Assembly (NCBI GenBank): GCA_003224085.1
Contig: QHYK01000112.1
Location: 1 to 48,768 of the forward strand
DNA length: 48,768 bases
Direction: 5' to 3'
Source: Acidobacteriota bacterium
GTDB lineage: Bacteria; Acidobacteriota; Terriglobia; Acidiferrales; UBA7541
The stretch's first letter is position 1. Each line of letters begins with the position of its first letter. Positions 8,093-17,719 of this stretch are shown here, one piece after another. The notes beneath the pieces are model-generated. The model was not told where the DNA came from and did not search any database. It saw nothing but the letters and a program-made list of their open reading frames with translations. The position numbers and the translations under genes are program-made.

Positions 8093-8665
8093 ACATGATC
8101 TCCTTGGGCACAGTCGTTGGGATGCAAGAGAAAGCAGGATTGGCCGCGGCTAGGGGAGGCTTCTGCTTCAAGCTTAGATGAGCCTTCGCCAAACGGAGTT
8201 GCCCGCACGTGACCTGAGCCGGGGATTTTTGCAAATGATAACCAAGCCGTTCGTGCCGCCCCACCATGAGAAGGCGGTACCAATAGGCAACCCTTGTGTT
8301 TTTAGATGAGGCTTTGCTCCAACGTAGTAGAATCGTTGATTATGCCGTCCCTTTTGTGGGTTTCTATGCTTTTGCATTCCGCCGGCGGATGGCTGGCCTT
8401 TAACCTTCCCTGACCATCGGCCCGCAAACAAATCTTGGGCGGCCCTCGATAAGAGCGAAGGCGTTGTCAAGTGACACTTCTTCGCCGCAATGCTTTTGAG
8501 CACCGTGTTGCCGTCGGAGTGGTGGGGGACCGAAGCTCTGAAACTCTCACGGTGAATCTGGCTAGGGGGACAGACGCGACGTTTTCCAGGGATATCGGGA
8601 GTTCGCTGGGAGGTGCGGAAGTTCACTATTCCTCACTCAAGTTTCGCCCCGCTATCCCTGTCCGG
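8093..8665. other. 573-bp gap without a convincing gene
   Basis: Between the barrel gene (starting at 8092, minus) and the end of the TreT-like gene at 8666 I find no gene with a plausible start, codon pattern or recognisable product. The 150-codon minus frame at 8174-8626 is rich in Pro, Ser, His and Arg with no ribosome site and is considered noise. The left part must carry the promoter of the barrel gene. A small palindrome TGTCA-AG-TGACA is at about 8465-8476. A stretch near 8566-8580 (GGGGGACAGACGCGACG) could be a decayed repeat but has no partner here. Confidence 0.5.
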
Positions 8666-9892
8666 TCAGGCCCGATCGAGCAACAAGAACAACGCGAGAT
8701 AGCGCTTCAATTTTTGCGTGATAAGAAAATTCTCTTTGACGTGCTCGTGGCCATTTGCTCCGAGCTTGGCGGCGATCTCCGGATGCGACAGCAAAAAGCG
8801 AATTTGATAGGCGATGCCTTCCACGGAATGCGCCAGCAGGCCAGTGTGCTTATGAATGATTTGCGTGGGAATTCCTCCAACCGCCGAAGCCACGACCGGC
8901 TTCTTTTTCCAAAGCGCTTCCGAAACCGTCAAGCCAAAGCCTTCGCGCAAACTTTTCTGCACCACAATCGTGGAAGCGCGCTGGAGCGCGTTCACTTCCA
9001 GAGGCGCCCAGGCCGGCAGTTCGAGGATTTTAATGTCGGGATCCTGATCGGCCGCGCGCCGAACTTCCTTCAGAACGAGAACGCCCTCGGGATCGTCCGA
9101 GGCGCTGCCGCCCGCGAGGACGAGCTGGCAATCAAAGTACCGCTTCGCGATGCGATACGCGCGAATCACTCCCACGGGGTCCTTCAACCGATCGAAGCGC
9201 GAAATCTGCGTCAAGATCGGACGCTGAGGATCAATCTGATAGCGAAGGAGCACTTGGGCGATGAATTCCGAATCCAGCGGACAATTTTTCTCGGAAAGCG
9301 GGTCGATGGCCGGATAGAAAAGATATTGCGGAATGGGGAGCTGGCGGGAAAATTCGGGAGAAGAGAACATGGCTCCGTCGTAGCGCGAGACAAATTGTTC
9401 CAGAAACTCCCAGACGGCGCGGTTCGGGCGCGACAAGTCAATGTGACACCGCCACACCCAGTGATTCGGGCCGGGCTTTCGCGCATCAACCAGCGCCGCG
9501 GGCTGCAGGTCGTGAACGACCACGAATTCGGCGTCGAGCGGAAGGGTCGCGCGGTTCTGTTCGTTGTAACGGAGGAAGATCTCAAAATCTTTGGGCTTCG
9601 CAAGATAAGGCTCCCCATGGAGCGCATTGTGGAACGATTTCGTTACGTCGAAGAATTCCTCGTCGCCTTTCATCACGTCCCAGCGGATGCCGAGTTCGAG
9701 CTCTTCCGCGAGCGGCACCAGGTGGTTGAGAATTTCCGCAACGCCGCCTCCAACCGCGGTAGAGTTAATCATCTCGACGCTGCGGCCCCGCAGCGGCTTC
9801 GCTAGCGCGCGCAATTCTTCGATCTCGCCTGCGCCGACCACCTCCGAATAATTTTCCAGCGGGATGCGGTTCGCCGCCAAAGTTTTCGTCAT
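8666..9892 (-). CDS. treT: TreT-like GT4 glycosyltransferase (trehalose synthase type)
   Basis: The 408 residues form a GT-B enzyme: an N-terminal half with 'INSTAVGGGVAEILNHLVPL' (42-61), which is diagnostic for the TreT / trehalose-glycosyltransferring-synthase branch of GT4, HDLQP (127-131), WRCHID (147-152), then the donor half with SRFDRLKDP (231-239), 'LVLAGGSASDDPEG', and the E-x7-E motif REGFGLTVSE (316-325). TreT makes trehalose in one step from NDP-glucose and glucose, or acts in reverse. It has AAGGAGAAAAGC before the ATG and overlaps the DUF5752-like gene by four bases, with the OtsA fusion upstream, which fits a trehalose role. Relatives make other glucosides, so the exact product is not certain. 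Confidence 0.8.
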   Translation of the reverse strand: MTKTLAANRIPLENYSEVVGAGEIEELRALAKPLRGRSVEMINSTAVGGGVAEILNHLVPLAEELELGIRWDVMKGDEEFFDVTKSFHNALHGEPYLAKPKDFEIFLRYNEQNRATLPLDAEFVVVHDLQPAALVDARKPGPNHWVWRCHIDLSRPNRAVWEFLEQFVSRYDGAMFSSPEFSRQLPIPQYLFYPAIDPLSEKNCPLDSEFIAQVLLRYQIDPQRPILTQISRFDRLKDPVGVIRAYRIAKRYFDCQLVLAGGSASDDPEGVLVLKEVRRAADQDPDIKILELPAWAPLEVNALQRASTIVVQKSLREGFGLTVSEALWKKKPVVASAVGGIPTQIIHKHTGLLAHSVEGIAYQIRFLLSHPEIAAKLGANGHEHVKENFLITQKLKRYLALFLLLDRA

Positions 9893-10566
9893 GCTTTTCT
9901 CCTTGTGCGGTCAATCAGACGGAGCAACTTGGCGCGCGCGCTGTCCAGCGTGTTCGTATAGACGTCAATGTGATTGATGCTGTCGGCGAGAGTTCGCAAG
10001 CCCAGGCTGCCGGAGAGCCAAACGGAAAAGTCATTGGTCTGGAGCTGGAGCCGCAATCGCGAAGAGATGAAGTGATAATAGAAACCGGCATGGCTCAGGT
10101 GCTCGAGAGCTTCGCGGAACTCATCGAGATTGCGCGCGCTGCGGCCAAGGGGCATGGTCACTTCGACGCTTTCGCAGAAATGGAAGCGTTCGAGACCCGA
10201 TTGCGTTGCAAGCTGCGGCTGGGCGGCGCAGAAATCCCGGACCACGCGGCAAAGATCGCTGCGAAGCGCAGCAATCGATGTGTAATCGCGAATGTCGAGC
10301 GCCGCGAGGTGCTCCGCGAGGTCGTTCCGGTTGGTGGAGGACAGCGTCCATTGCGCGAAATCGTTGGAAAAACCCTCGGTGAGAAAGTGATGGACGCCAA
10401 GGGTCTGAAACGTGTGATGAAAAATGGAGGCGTCGCTGCAATGTTCGAGCCCGGTCAGCAATTCCGCGATGTTTCCGGCCGATTGATTTCCTATGCGCGT
10501 GAGGTAGGAGGCGGTTACGAATTCAAACGGTGCTTCGGCGGCGTTCAAAGCAGAAACCCTCTCCAC
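9889..10566 (-). CDS. DUF5752-like protein of unknown function
   Basis: A 225-residue, mostly helical soluble protein without signal peptide or membrane segment. Segments such as 'IFHHTFQTLGVHHFL', 'YDFAxWxxSxTNRNDLAEHLAALD' (here NDFAQWTLSSTNRNDLAEHL) and 'AGFYYHFISSRLRLQ...FSVWLSGSLGL' show an internal similarity: two copies of a 'His-rich helix then W(T/L)S...LA' pattern, near residues 49-90 and 160-205. I recall DUF5752 proteins accompanying trehalose-type glycosyltransferases, and the four-base overlap with the TreT-like gene supports a joint function, perhaps as a regulatory or scaffold subunit. The frame's first codon is GTG at 10566 with a poor ribosome site, so the start is uncertain. 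Function is not known. Confidence 0.65.
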   Translation of the reverse strand: MERVSALNAAEAPFEFVTASYLTRIGNQSAGNIAELLTGLEHCSDASIFHHTFQTLGVHHFLTEGFSNDFAQWTLSSTNRNDLAEHLAALDIRDYTSIAALRSDLCRVVRDFCAAQPQLATQSGLERFHFCESVEVTMPLGRSARNLDEFREALEHLSHAGFYYHFISSRLRLQLQTNDFSVWLSGSLGLRTLADSINHIDVYTNTLDSARAKLLRLIDRTRRKA

Positions 10567-10638
10567 CCTTAGATGCCGATGCCATCGCGCGGGTGCCGAT
10601 GCGGCACACCGCTCCTTAAAAATTGTTGGCTGTCTTTG

Positions 10639-12930
10639 TTACGCTTCGGCGCGTTCGGCCAGCTCGATGCGAATCTCGGTCAGGTCGGAAAGGAGATGGG
10701 CGGCCCAGCGATAAACATTGTGCTGCCGCACCACATGGCGCATCCGCTGCATGCGCTCGGCCTGCTCGTCTTCGGGCATTTCCAGCGCGCGGTGAATGGC
10801 TCGCGCGACCTGCGCAATATCGTAGGGATTCACGAGCAGCGCGTCAGACAGTTCCTGGGACGCGCCTGCAAACGTGCTCAGGATCAGCACCCCGCGCTCG
10901 TCTTCCCGGGAAGCCACGAACTCCTTGGCCACCAGATTCATCCCGTCGTGCAGGGAAGTGACCATGCAAAGGGAAGCAGCTTTATAAAAGCGCGAAATTT
11001 CTTCATGCGAATGATGCTTTTTGCGAAACACGATGGGCTTCCACCGCGACGTTTGGAGGCGCGCGTTGATGCGGTCCGCTTCAGAGCTGACTTCGTCGAG
11101 GAAATTCCTGTAACGCTCGATATCGGTACGGCTGGGCGCGCCAATCTGCACAAACGTAAATCGCTGCTGGTAGGCCGGGTTCAATTCAAGAAATCTTTCC
11201 AGTGCGCGGAAGCGCTCCAGGATTCCTTTCGTGTAGTCAATGCGATCCACGCCCACGCCCATGTGCGTGGCCTCGATTCCCGTGTCGTCGAGCAAGGCCG
11301 CGCGCAGCCCGTTGATATTTACCAAATCGTGGTCGGGCAGCGAATTCTCCGAAAACGCCACACTAATCGGGTAGGGTCGCACGCGCGTGACGTGACCTTG
11401 GCGGCTTACGGCGAAGCGATCCCATTCCGTGAGCGCTTCCAGGGCGCGGTCCACGGTTTCCAGAAAATTGTTGCAATGCGTTTGGATATGGAAACCAATC
11501 AGGTCCGCGCCCAGCAATCCTTCGATGAGCTCGCGCTGCCAGGGGCAAATCCCGAAGACTTCTGCGTTGGGCCAGGGGATGTGCCAAAAAATCGCCACAC
11601 GCGCGTCTGGGCGGACGTCTTTGACCATGCGCGGAACCAATGCAAGGTGATAATCCTGAACAAGCACAATCGGCGAATCCACCTCCGCCATCTCCTGCCG
11701 AACGACGTCGGCAAAGCGCTGGTTAATCCGTTGGTATTGCAGCCAATCTTCCGGGCGGAAAATCGGCCGTGTATGGGCGGTGTGACAAAGCGGCCAGAGA
11801 CCTTCATTCGAAAATCCATCATAGTAGCCTTTGGTTTCTTCGCCGGTGAGCCAGACGCGGCGCAACGTGTAACTCGGATGATCGGGAGGAACGCGGAGCC
11901 GATCGTGGGCATCCGCCACTTCGCGGTCGGCGCTGCCAGAGCCGTTCGCGACCCACGTGCCATTGCACGCCAGCAAAACGGGTTCGATAGCCGTGACCAC
12001 GCCGCTGGCAGGCACGATCATTTTGATGGTTTTTTCTCTTCCGTCGTAGACGTGCATGTAGGGTTCGCGGTTCGAAACGACGAAGAGAGGTTGGTCCTGA
12101 AGCCGGTCTCGCAGGCTGACGCGCAACCGTTCCGCAGTCCATAGAGACGCATTGGAGTCGCGAAGGCGGGCTTCTACTTCCGCAGCCGCCCTTGCGGAAT
12201 GCAAATCTCTGGCCAGGTGCGTAACTTCATGATGCAATTGCTCCAAGATTTCGCCTTGCACAAAAGCAGGAGGCGGATTGGGCTGCCCTGTGCGCAGAGT
12301 GCGCAGCCATTTTGCGGTACGAGTCAGCGGCCCGGTAAACGTCCAGCGCACCATCACTAGCGCGAGGCCGCTAATCAGGAGTGTTTGTATCAGCGCAGTC
12401 AGAAGCGCATCGCGGAGAGTGCGGGTGAGCTGCATTTCAATGTAACTGATGTCATGGATCAGGACGAGGGCGCCGGCGACTTCGTCGTTGCGATGCAGCG
12501 GTAAGGCGTATACATGCACAGGAACGGCGTCGCTTGTCTGTGTCGAAGAGGTCTCCTCGGGCGGAAGAAATTCGCTGACACCTTTGTTCTCGTGGGTGGC
12601 TTTTATTATCGCGGTTGGATGGAGCGGCAAGGCCGGCCCCAGTCCCGGCGTAATTGCCAGTGCGTGACCCGCCGCATCGTAAATGGCGATTCCTTTGATG
12701 CGCTCGCGCTGCCCGTAACGCTCCACCAGGCGCTGCAGGTTTTTTTCCTGGCCCCGCTCGAGCAGCCGTTCGACGCTTTCCTGAAGGCTGTCGGCGAGGA
12801 TCTCTGCGCGGCGGTCGAGGTCATTGCGCAGAATTCGCCGCTCGTTCCTCACCTGATAACCAGCAAAGAGCAAAGACACACTAGCGACGCTCACGATCAG
12901 GGGCAGGACGATTTTCAAAGTCGTGCGCAT
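10639..12930 (-). CDS. otsA: Membrane sensor / HAMP / trehalose-6-phosphate synthase (GT20) fusion
   Basis: The 763 residues (ATG 12930, chosen for GAGGG six bases upstream; a TTG at 12942 would add four) contain: membrane helix 1 (about 6-24); an extracytoplasmic segment (about 25-175); membrane helix 2 (about 176-196); a HAMP-like linker with the conserved Pro (GPL) and Glu (GEI) at about 197-245; a coiled helix; and a full GT20 domain (about 277-756). Catalytic positions of OtsA are all present: Arg288, the glycine loop ASGVV, the [16 protein letters not shown] substrate loop, Asp426 in VQDYHL, HIPWP, Arg563 and Lys568 in [10 protein letters not shown], Asp662 and Glu670 in [11 protein letters not shown]. 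Ordinary OtsA is a soluble protein of about 470 residues. The product should be trehalose-6-phosphate, made at the membrane under control of an external or membrane signal (inferred). No OtsB follows. Confidence 0.88.
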   Translation of the reverse strand: MRTTLKIVLPLIVSVASVSLLFAGYQVRNERRILRNDLDRRAEILADSLQESVERLLERGQEKNLQRLVERYGQRERIKGIAIYDAAGHALAITPGLGPALPLHPTAIIKATHENKGVSEFLPPEETSSTQTSDAVPVHVYALPLHRNDEVAGALVLIHDISYIEMQLTRTLRDALLTALIQTLLISGLALVMVRWTFTGPLTRTAKWLRTLRTGQPNPPPAFVQGEILEQLHHEVTHLARDLHSARAAAEVEARLRDSNASLWTAERLRVSLRDRLQDQPLFVVSNREPYMHVYDGREKTIKMIVPASGVVTAIEPVLLACNGTWVANGSGSADREVADAHDRLRVPPDHPSYTLRRVWLTGEETKGYYDGFSNEGLWPLCHTAHTRPIFRPEDWLQYQRINQRFADVVRQEMAEVDSPIVLVQDYHLALVPRMVKDVRPDARVAIFWHIPWPNAEVFGICPWQRELIEGLLGADLIGFHIQTHCNNFLETVDRALEALTEWDRFAVSRQGHVTRVRPYPISVAFSENSLPDHDLVNINGLRAALLDDTGIEATHMGVGVDRIDYTKGILERFRALERFLELNPAYQQRFTFVQIGAPSRTDIERYRNFLDEVSSEADRINARLQTSRWKPIVFRKKHHSHEEISRFYKAASLCMVTSLHDGMNLVAKEFVASREDERGVLILSTFAGASQELSDALLVNPYDIAQVARAIHRALEMPEDEQAERMQRMRHVVRQHNVYRWAAHLLSDLTEIRIELAERAEA

Positions 12931-12983
12931 CGGAGCCCTCAATCCAACTGAAAAATGGACCGCGGACTGGGCGCGTGCGGCAG

Positions 12984-13000
12984 TTTAGAACTAAGGACTT
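12984..13000. repeat. Degenerate 'TTAGAACTAAGGACTT' intergenic repeat
   Basis: The run TTTAGAACTAAGGACTT lies in the 117-bp gap between the OtsA fusion and the small exported protein. It belongs to the same degenerate family as 22463-22490, 43878-43900, 44369-44405 and 44531-44566, all in gaps between genes. Confidence 0.45.
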
Positions 13001-13047
13001 CACTTACTGATTTCCAGTGCGGGAACGAATCGGTTCTACCTTACAGG

Positions 13048-13398
13048 TCACCGCGCCTTCAGGCCCGAGGCAGGTGCGACGACAACGTGAACGGCGACAT
13101 TCTTGCCATCTGCAGTACGGTACTCGACGGTGGCCTGAGAACCGATTTGGAGCTTCCCTTCCACCCTGGTATCGTCATCGACCAGGAATTCGATCGTCTT
13201 GCGTTCTTGACCCTTCATAACCTCCAGCGAGAAGGTAGCGTCACCGATCGACGCGATTTTCCCCGATTCCGAGGGGTTGTCGGGGCTCGGGGCTAATCGA
13301 GGCGGCACAAGCCGATCCGGAATCGGCGTGGCCCACGCGGCCACAGTGAAGCATACAATAAAGATAGAGGCCAAGCTAAGTGCAGTGCGGAAACGCAT
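13048..13398 (-). CDS. Small exported protein with a DUF5666-like beta domain
   Basis: From ATG 13398, preceded by AGGAGAG, the product has 116 residues: a signal peptide (MRFRTALSLASIFIVCFTVA, cleaved near ATP), a proline-rich stretch, and a small beta domain with 'GKIASIGDATFSLEV', 'IEFLVDDDTRVEGKLQIGSQATVEYRT' and 'AVHVVVAP', the pattern of DUF5666-type exported OB-like domains. These are periplasmic proteins of unknown role. The frame is open 66 bases further upstream but that part looks non-coding. It lies upstream of the OtsA fusion on the same strand; the 117-bp gap argues for separate transcription. Confidence 0.65.
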   Translation of the reverse strand: MRFRTALSLASIFIVCFTVAAWATPIPDRLVPPRLAPSPDNPSESGKIASIGDATFSLEVMKGQERKTIEFLVDDDTRVEGKLQIGSQATVEYRTADGKNVAVHVVVAPASGLKAR

Positions 13399-13922
13399 AA
13401 ATTTCTCTCCTATTATTCTATTCAGTTTTGACCGGGGCGGACAAGAGGGCACGAGAAGAACCAATCGAGGCGTAACGCTCGGGCAGGCGATAAGGTCTTA
13501 AGAATCAGCTCAGTACACGGCAGTGCGGATAGTTGCTTCTTAATGGTGCGTAAGTACTAAAACTATGAAAATTTTGCTCTTGGCCTAGATGTTCTCCGCG
13601 TTCGGTTTTGGGGTTTTGCGCGCATAGTTTCAGGAAACCAGCCTGAAGAGTGCAGTCGAAGAAATCCCGCTACAGAAAAAACAATGGCCTCCCCTTGGAA
13701 CGTAATTTTTAGACAACGAATCGATATCTTCGTATTTACTTGCCATTTAGTAAAGCATGGATGCTATTTCTAGCGTCGAGACATTTAGGTCAATATCGTA
13801 CAGTTGTTGTGGGTGTTGAGACTACACACCTAGCAGAAAAAGTCCTATGGCTATTGCCTTGCTGTCCCATCATCATAGGATCTCCACACAAGTTTGCGTT
13901 TGATGTAGCGTACGGGGGGGAA
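13399..13922. other. 524-bp AT-richer gap before the receptor gene
   Basis: This gap between divergent genes is visibly richer in A+T than its surroundings from about 13500 to 13920. It must hold the promoters of the small exported protein (leftward) and of the TonB-dependent receptor (rightward). The receptor frame is open to 13740, but codons before 13923 do not look coding and a good start with a purine run exists at 13923. I see no RNA gene, and no confident promoter could be assigned. Confidence 0.5.
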
Positions 13923-16900
13923 ATGAGGAACCTGAGGGGGTTTGTTCTTGGTGTTCTCTTTTTGTTGCTTGTTTCGTTGCCGCTGAAAGCGCAGCAGTTT
14001 TCCGCTCTCAGCGGCGTCGTTTCGGATAAATCCGGAGGCGTCATCTCCGGCGTCACCGTGGAACTCACGAACACCCAATTGGGCCTGCACGAGACCACGA
14101 CCACGCACGATTTGGGGTTTTATCAATTTCTCCGTCAGACGCCGGCACAAGGTTACTCGCTGACATTCACGAAAGAGGGTTTTGCGAAGCTCGTCGTAAA
14201 TAGCATTTCCCTTGGTGTAAGTACGACGGAAACTCGCAACGTCAGCCTCGAGGTGGGATCGGTGACGCAATCCATCAGTGTGGAAGCTTCCGGCGAAGCC
14301 ACGCTGAATGCGACGGACGCCACCATCGGAAACGTGATCGATGCCAGAGCGGTGAGCGAGTTGCCGATCCAATTCCGCCTAGACGCCGCGAACTTGATGA
14401 AACTCCAAGCCGGTGTAAATGATGCCGGCTCGATTACCGGGGCCCGTAGCGACCAAGGGAACATCACGCTGGACGGCTTAGACATAAACGATCAGACCAC
14501 TGGCCGAGCGTTTACTTCTACGATCCCCGTTTCCATCGACGCGCTGCAGGAAGTGCGAACGGTCACGGCCGGCGAGACGGCCGATTATGGGCGCAGCAGC
14601 GGCGGCGGCATCAATTTAGTCACCAAGAGCGGGTCGAACAGCTGGCATGGCAACCTGCGGGAAAACAACAGAAACACGCTTTTTGCGGCCAACGAGTGGT
14701 TCAACAATCGCAGCCACGTGGCGCGTGCGCCGCTCATCCGCAACCAGTTTGGCGGTAATGTCAGCGGCCCTGTTTTGAAGGATAAGGTGTTTTTCTTTTT
14801 CGACTATGAAGGGCTTCGCCGCTCCTCCAGCAGCCAAAACGTGAGAGCGGTTCCCACGCCACAGTTCCGGGCCGGGGAGTTAGGCTATATTAATAGCAAT
14901 ACGGGCTGCGACGGCACGGCGCGTTTCACGAATCAGCCGAGTTGCATCACATACCTCACACCCAATCAAGTTGCGAGTATTGACCCGCAAAATGTTGGGG
15001 ACAACACCGCCCTCCTCAACTTCGTCAATGGCCGCTATCCCAGCACGATTAACGATCCAGGCGCTGCCGGAGACGGAATCAACACAGACGGCTTTCTTTT
15101 TATCGCTCCCGTGCACGAGTCGGAAAATGTTTACACTGGGCGAATTGATTATAACCTGAGCTCCAGGCACAAATTGTTCCTCCGGGCGAGCGTGGGGCGC
15201 CATGGAGTGGATGATGATTTCAACGTCGCCATTGAGCAGTTTCCGGGAGATCCTGTACCCGACCTTCGAGACACTTTCAATGGGTATGCGTCGTCCATTG
15301 GATGGACCTGGACAGCGACCCCGAACGTCATCAGCCAGTTCTCGGCGGGGCTTGTTCGCGCCATTCTGGATTTCCCGACACGCCCAGCACCCACGTTTCC
15401 GAATTCGTTCTTTTTCACTCCCAATATTACGGGTCCTTATCTAGGCTCATCCTCTCAGTCGCGGAACGTGCCCGTTCCGGAGTTTCGCGAGGGTTTGACC
15501 TGGATCAAAGGCAAGCACGCCATGGATTTTGGCGGCGATTTGAAGCTGATCCGCCAAATCAGTTCCCTGAAAAACGACTTCAACTTCATTGGCATTGGCC
15601 TTGGCGGCCAGATTCAGTCCCTTGATACAGCCCCGCAGAATCAACTGCGGCCGTCAGACATCAATTCCGATCCCTCGGCCGTCGGGAATTGGGACAATTT
15701 CTTCCCGTTCATGCTGGGGCGCTACTCTCAAGTGTTCAGCAATTTCAATTACGACAAAGCGGGAAATCCCTTCGCCAATGGAACGGGAAAGAAGCGCGAC
15801 TACAACTACAATGAGTTCGAATTTTATGGTCAGGACTCCTGGAAGCTGCGTTCTGACCTAACCTTGACCTATGGATTGCGCTACCTCTTCCATACCGTCC
15901 CTTACGAGGTCAATGGCTTTCAATCCGTTCCGTCGGTCAACGAGAACACCTACCTAGCGGCAAGAATCAATGCGGCCGCCCAGGGCCTCAGCGGGATCAG
16001 TACGGTTCCCATCATGAGCTACAGCTTGGGCGGGTCGGCGAACAGCGCCCCGGGCTATTACAAGCCCGACTACAAGGACTTCGGGCCACGTTTAGGCTTG
16101 GCTTACAATCCCGGATTCCGCAGTGGTCTGCTTGGCAGTCTTTTCGGCGACCGCAAATCCACGGTTCGTTTGGGCGGGGCGATTCTTTACGATCGCATCA
16201 GTGGCGGCGCAAGTTTTGGGCTCGATCAAAACACTTTCCTCTTCGATTCAGGAGCAAACAATCCGCTTGGCGTTCCCAATGACCCCATCACATCGCTTAA
16301 GACCGACCCGCGATTTAACGGTCTTAGCACCAACTTGCCGCCATTTCCCGCTCCGCCTAGCAGCAAGCCTCCGGTCCAGCCGAATGTTTTTGGCGGCCAA
16401 CCGCTCGGCCTGGCACTTGGCGGATTCCCTTCATTTTTCCAGTTCGACCGAAATACCAAGAGTCCGTATGCGACGATTCTCAACTTTGGGATCCAGCGCG
16501 AGTTACCTGGGAATTTATTGCTGGAGGCAGGCTACGTCGGACGAATGGGCCGCAGACTCTTAGCGGTAGGCGACGCGGCCACGGTGACGGATTTCAAGGA
16601 CAATGCCTCCGCCACAACACTGCGGCAGGGCTTCGCGGCATTGCAGCAGCAAGTCTTGAACCGGGTAAGCTTGCTTAATATCGTAAACGCACCATGGTTC
16701 GAGGATCAGATGGGCGGTACTGCCAATTGCCAGGCCTTCTCTCAAGCTAATTTCCATATTGCCCTGAGTTGTTCGCAGATCGCCGTTGGCCTCAACCGGC
16801 GTCTGTTTCGCGTAGGCGACGTATCGGATACGGTTCAAGCCCTTTTTGCAAGCGGGTTTCTGGACTTCAACGTTGGTCTCCCGGCGCAAACAGGCGCCAA

Positions 16901-17699
16901 CGGCTATATAGGCAACTACGCTGCATCGGACTACAACGCTTTGCTGGTCAGTCTTCGTAAGCGCGTATCGAACGGTCTTCAATTCGATTTGAATTACACT
17001 TATTCCCATTCCATTGACAACCTATCGGAAATCACAAACAACTACGTGGCGTATACCAGCTCGGGCGCCGGCCTCGTGTGTGAGCTTGATAATCTTCGCA
17101 TCTGCCGCGCGAGCTCCGATTTCGATGCCCGCCACACCGTCAACTTGAATTACGTTTATGACCTTCCTCTAGGTCAAGGCAGGCATTTCCTGCATGGTGC
17201 TCCCGGATGGATGAACGCAATTGTAGGCGGATGGAGCACCTCGGGCATTGTTACCTGGAGGACGGGTTATCCATTCACTGTTCGTACCAACTCTTTCCCG
17301 ACGGCCTTCACGCTGGACGCGCCTGCAGTTCTGTTGAACGCGGCTGGTCTCAAACCAGGCATCCACACGGACGCAGTCGGAAATTTACAATACTTCTCCA
17401 GCCAGCCTGCTGCCATTGCCGCTGTTGGCTTTCCTTTCGGGGGTGGCACGGGGACTCGCAATGAAACTCGGGGACCAGGATTTTCTTCAGTGGATATGGG
17501 CTTGTGGAAGGTTGTGAAAGTGCCAGGATCCGAACGACAGCAGTTCATCCTTCGCCTGGACACTTTCAACACGTTCAACCATCCCGTGTTCAACGGGCCC
17601 GCATCAGCGACTCTTTTCGACACCAGTCAGTTCGGCATCATCACATCCACGGCTAGCGCTCCGCGCGTGCTGCAGGTTTCGCTGCGTTACGAGTTCTAA
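13923..17699 (+). CDS. Oar-like TonB-dependent outer-membrane receptor with carboxypeptidase-like N-domain
   Basis: From ATG 13923 (after a GGGGGGGAA run) the product has 1258 residues. It begins with a signal peptide (MRNLRGFVLGVLFLLLVSLP, cleaved after KAQ), then a carboxypeptidase regulatory-like beta domain (about 28-115, starting SALSGVVSDKSGGVISGV), a plug domain (about 120-230, with QGNITLDGLDIND and DYGRSSGGGINLVTKSG), and a long barrel ending in ...VSLRYEF with C-terminal phenylalanine. This Oar-like architecture is the hallmark expanded receptor family of Acidobacteriota, thought to import polysaccharide fragments or other large substrates with TonB energy. The substrate is unknown. 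It is monocistronic, with a strong terminator right after it; a TonB-C protein is encoded convergently downstream. Confidence 0.92.
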   Translation: MRNLRGFVLGVLFLLLVSLPLKAQQFSALSGVVSDKSGGVISGVTVELTNTQLGLHETTTTHDLGFYQFLRQTPAQGYSLTFTKEGFAKLVVNSISLGVSTTETRNVSLEVGSVTQSISVEASGEATLNATDATIGNVIDARAVSELPIQFRLDAANLMKLQAGVNDAGSITGARSDQGNITLDGLDINDQTTGRAFTSTIPVSIDALQEVRTVTAGETADYGRSSGGGINLVTKSGSNSWHGNLRENNRNTLFAANEWFNNRSHVARAPLIRNQFGGNVSGPVLKDKVFFFFDYEGLRRSSSSQNVRAVPTPQFRAGELGYINSNTGCDGTARFTNQPSCITYLTPNQVASIDPQNVGDNTALLNFVNGRYPSTINDPGAAGDGINTDGFLFIAPVHESENVYTGRIDYNLSSRHKLFLRASVGRHGVDDDFNVAIEQFPGDPVPDLRDTFNGYASSIGWTWTATPNVISQFSAGLVRAILDFPTRPAPTFPNSFFFTPNITGPYLGSSSQSRNVPVPEFREGLTWIKGKHAMDFGGDLKLIRQISSLKNDFNFIGIGLGGQIQSLDTAPQNQLRPSDINSDPSAVGNWDNFFPFMLGRYSQVFSNFNYDKAGNPFANGTGKKRDYNYNEFEFYGQDSWKLRSDLTLTYGLRYLFHTVPYEVNGFQSVPSVNENTYLAARINAAAQGLSGISTVPIMSYSLGGSANSAPGYYKPDYKDFGPRLGLAYNPGFRSGLLGSLFGDRKSTVRLGGAILYDRISGGASFGLDQNTFLFDSGANNPLGVPNDPITSLKTDPRFNGLSTNLPPFPAPPSSKPPVQPNVFGGQPLGLALGGFPSFFQFDRNTKSPYATILNFGIQRELPGNLLLEAGYVGRMGRRLLAVGDAATVTDFKDNASATTLRQGFAALQQQVLNRVSLLNIVNAPWFEDQMGGTANCQAFSQANFHIALSCSQIAVGLNRRLFRVGDVSDTVQALFASGFLDFNVGLPAQTGANGYIGNYAASDYNALLVSLRKRVSNGLQFDLNYTYSHSIDNLSEITNNYVAYTSSGAGLVCELDNLRICRASSDFDARHTVNLNYVYDLPLGQGRHFLHGAPGWMNAIVGGWSTSGIVTWRTGYPFTVRTNSFPTAFTLDAPAVLLNAAGLKPGIHTDAVGNLQYFSSQPAAIAAVGFPFGGGTGTRNETRGPGFSSVDMGLWKVVKVPGSERQQFILRLDTFNTFNHPVFNGPASATLFDTSQFGIITSTASAPRVLQVSLRYEF

Positions 17700-17719
17700 C
17701 GGAATCTCACTTGAGCAGG

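Noticed and set aside
8174-8626. 150-codon minus frame in the gap after the barrel gene
   Set aside because: No ribosome site, unusual composition and no recognisable motif; treated as non-coding.
8566-8640. Possible REP-like element (GGGGGACAGACGCGACG)
   Set aside because: No inverted partner or second copy in the window, so there is no support for a repeat.
8471-9805. 444-codon plus-strand frame opposite the TreT-like gene
   Set aside because: The minus-strand product has all GT4 motifs; the plus frame is its shadow.
10573-12144. 523-codon plus-strand frame opposite the OtsA fusion
   Set aside because: Its sequence has no domain-like features, and the opposite strand has an intact catalytic GT20 domain.
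13740-13922. 61-residue N-terminal extension of the receptor frame
   Set aside because: It would place a signal peptide in the interior of the protein; ATG 13923 gives a standard signal peptide at the N-terminus.
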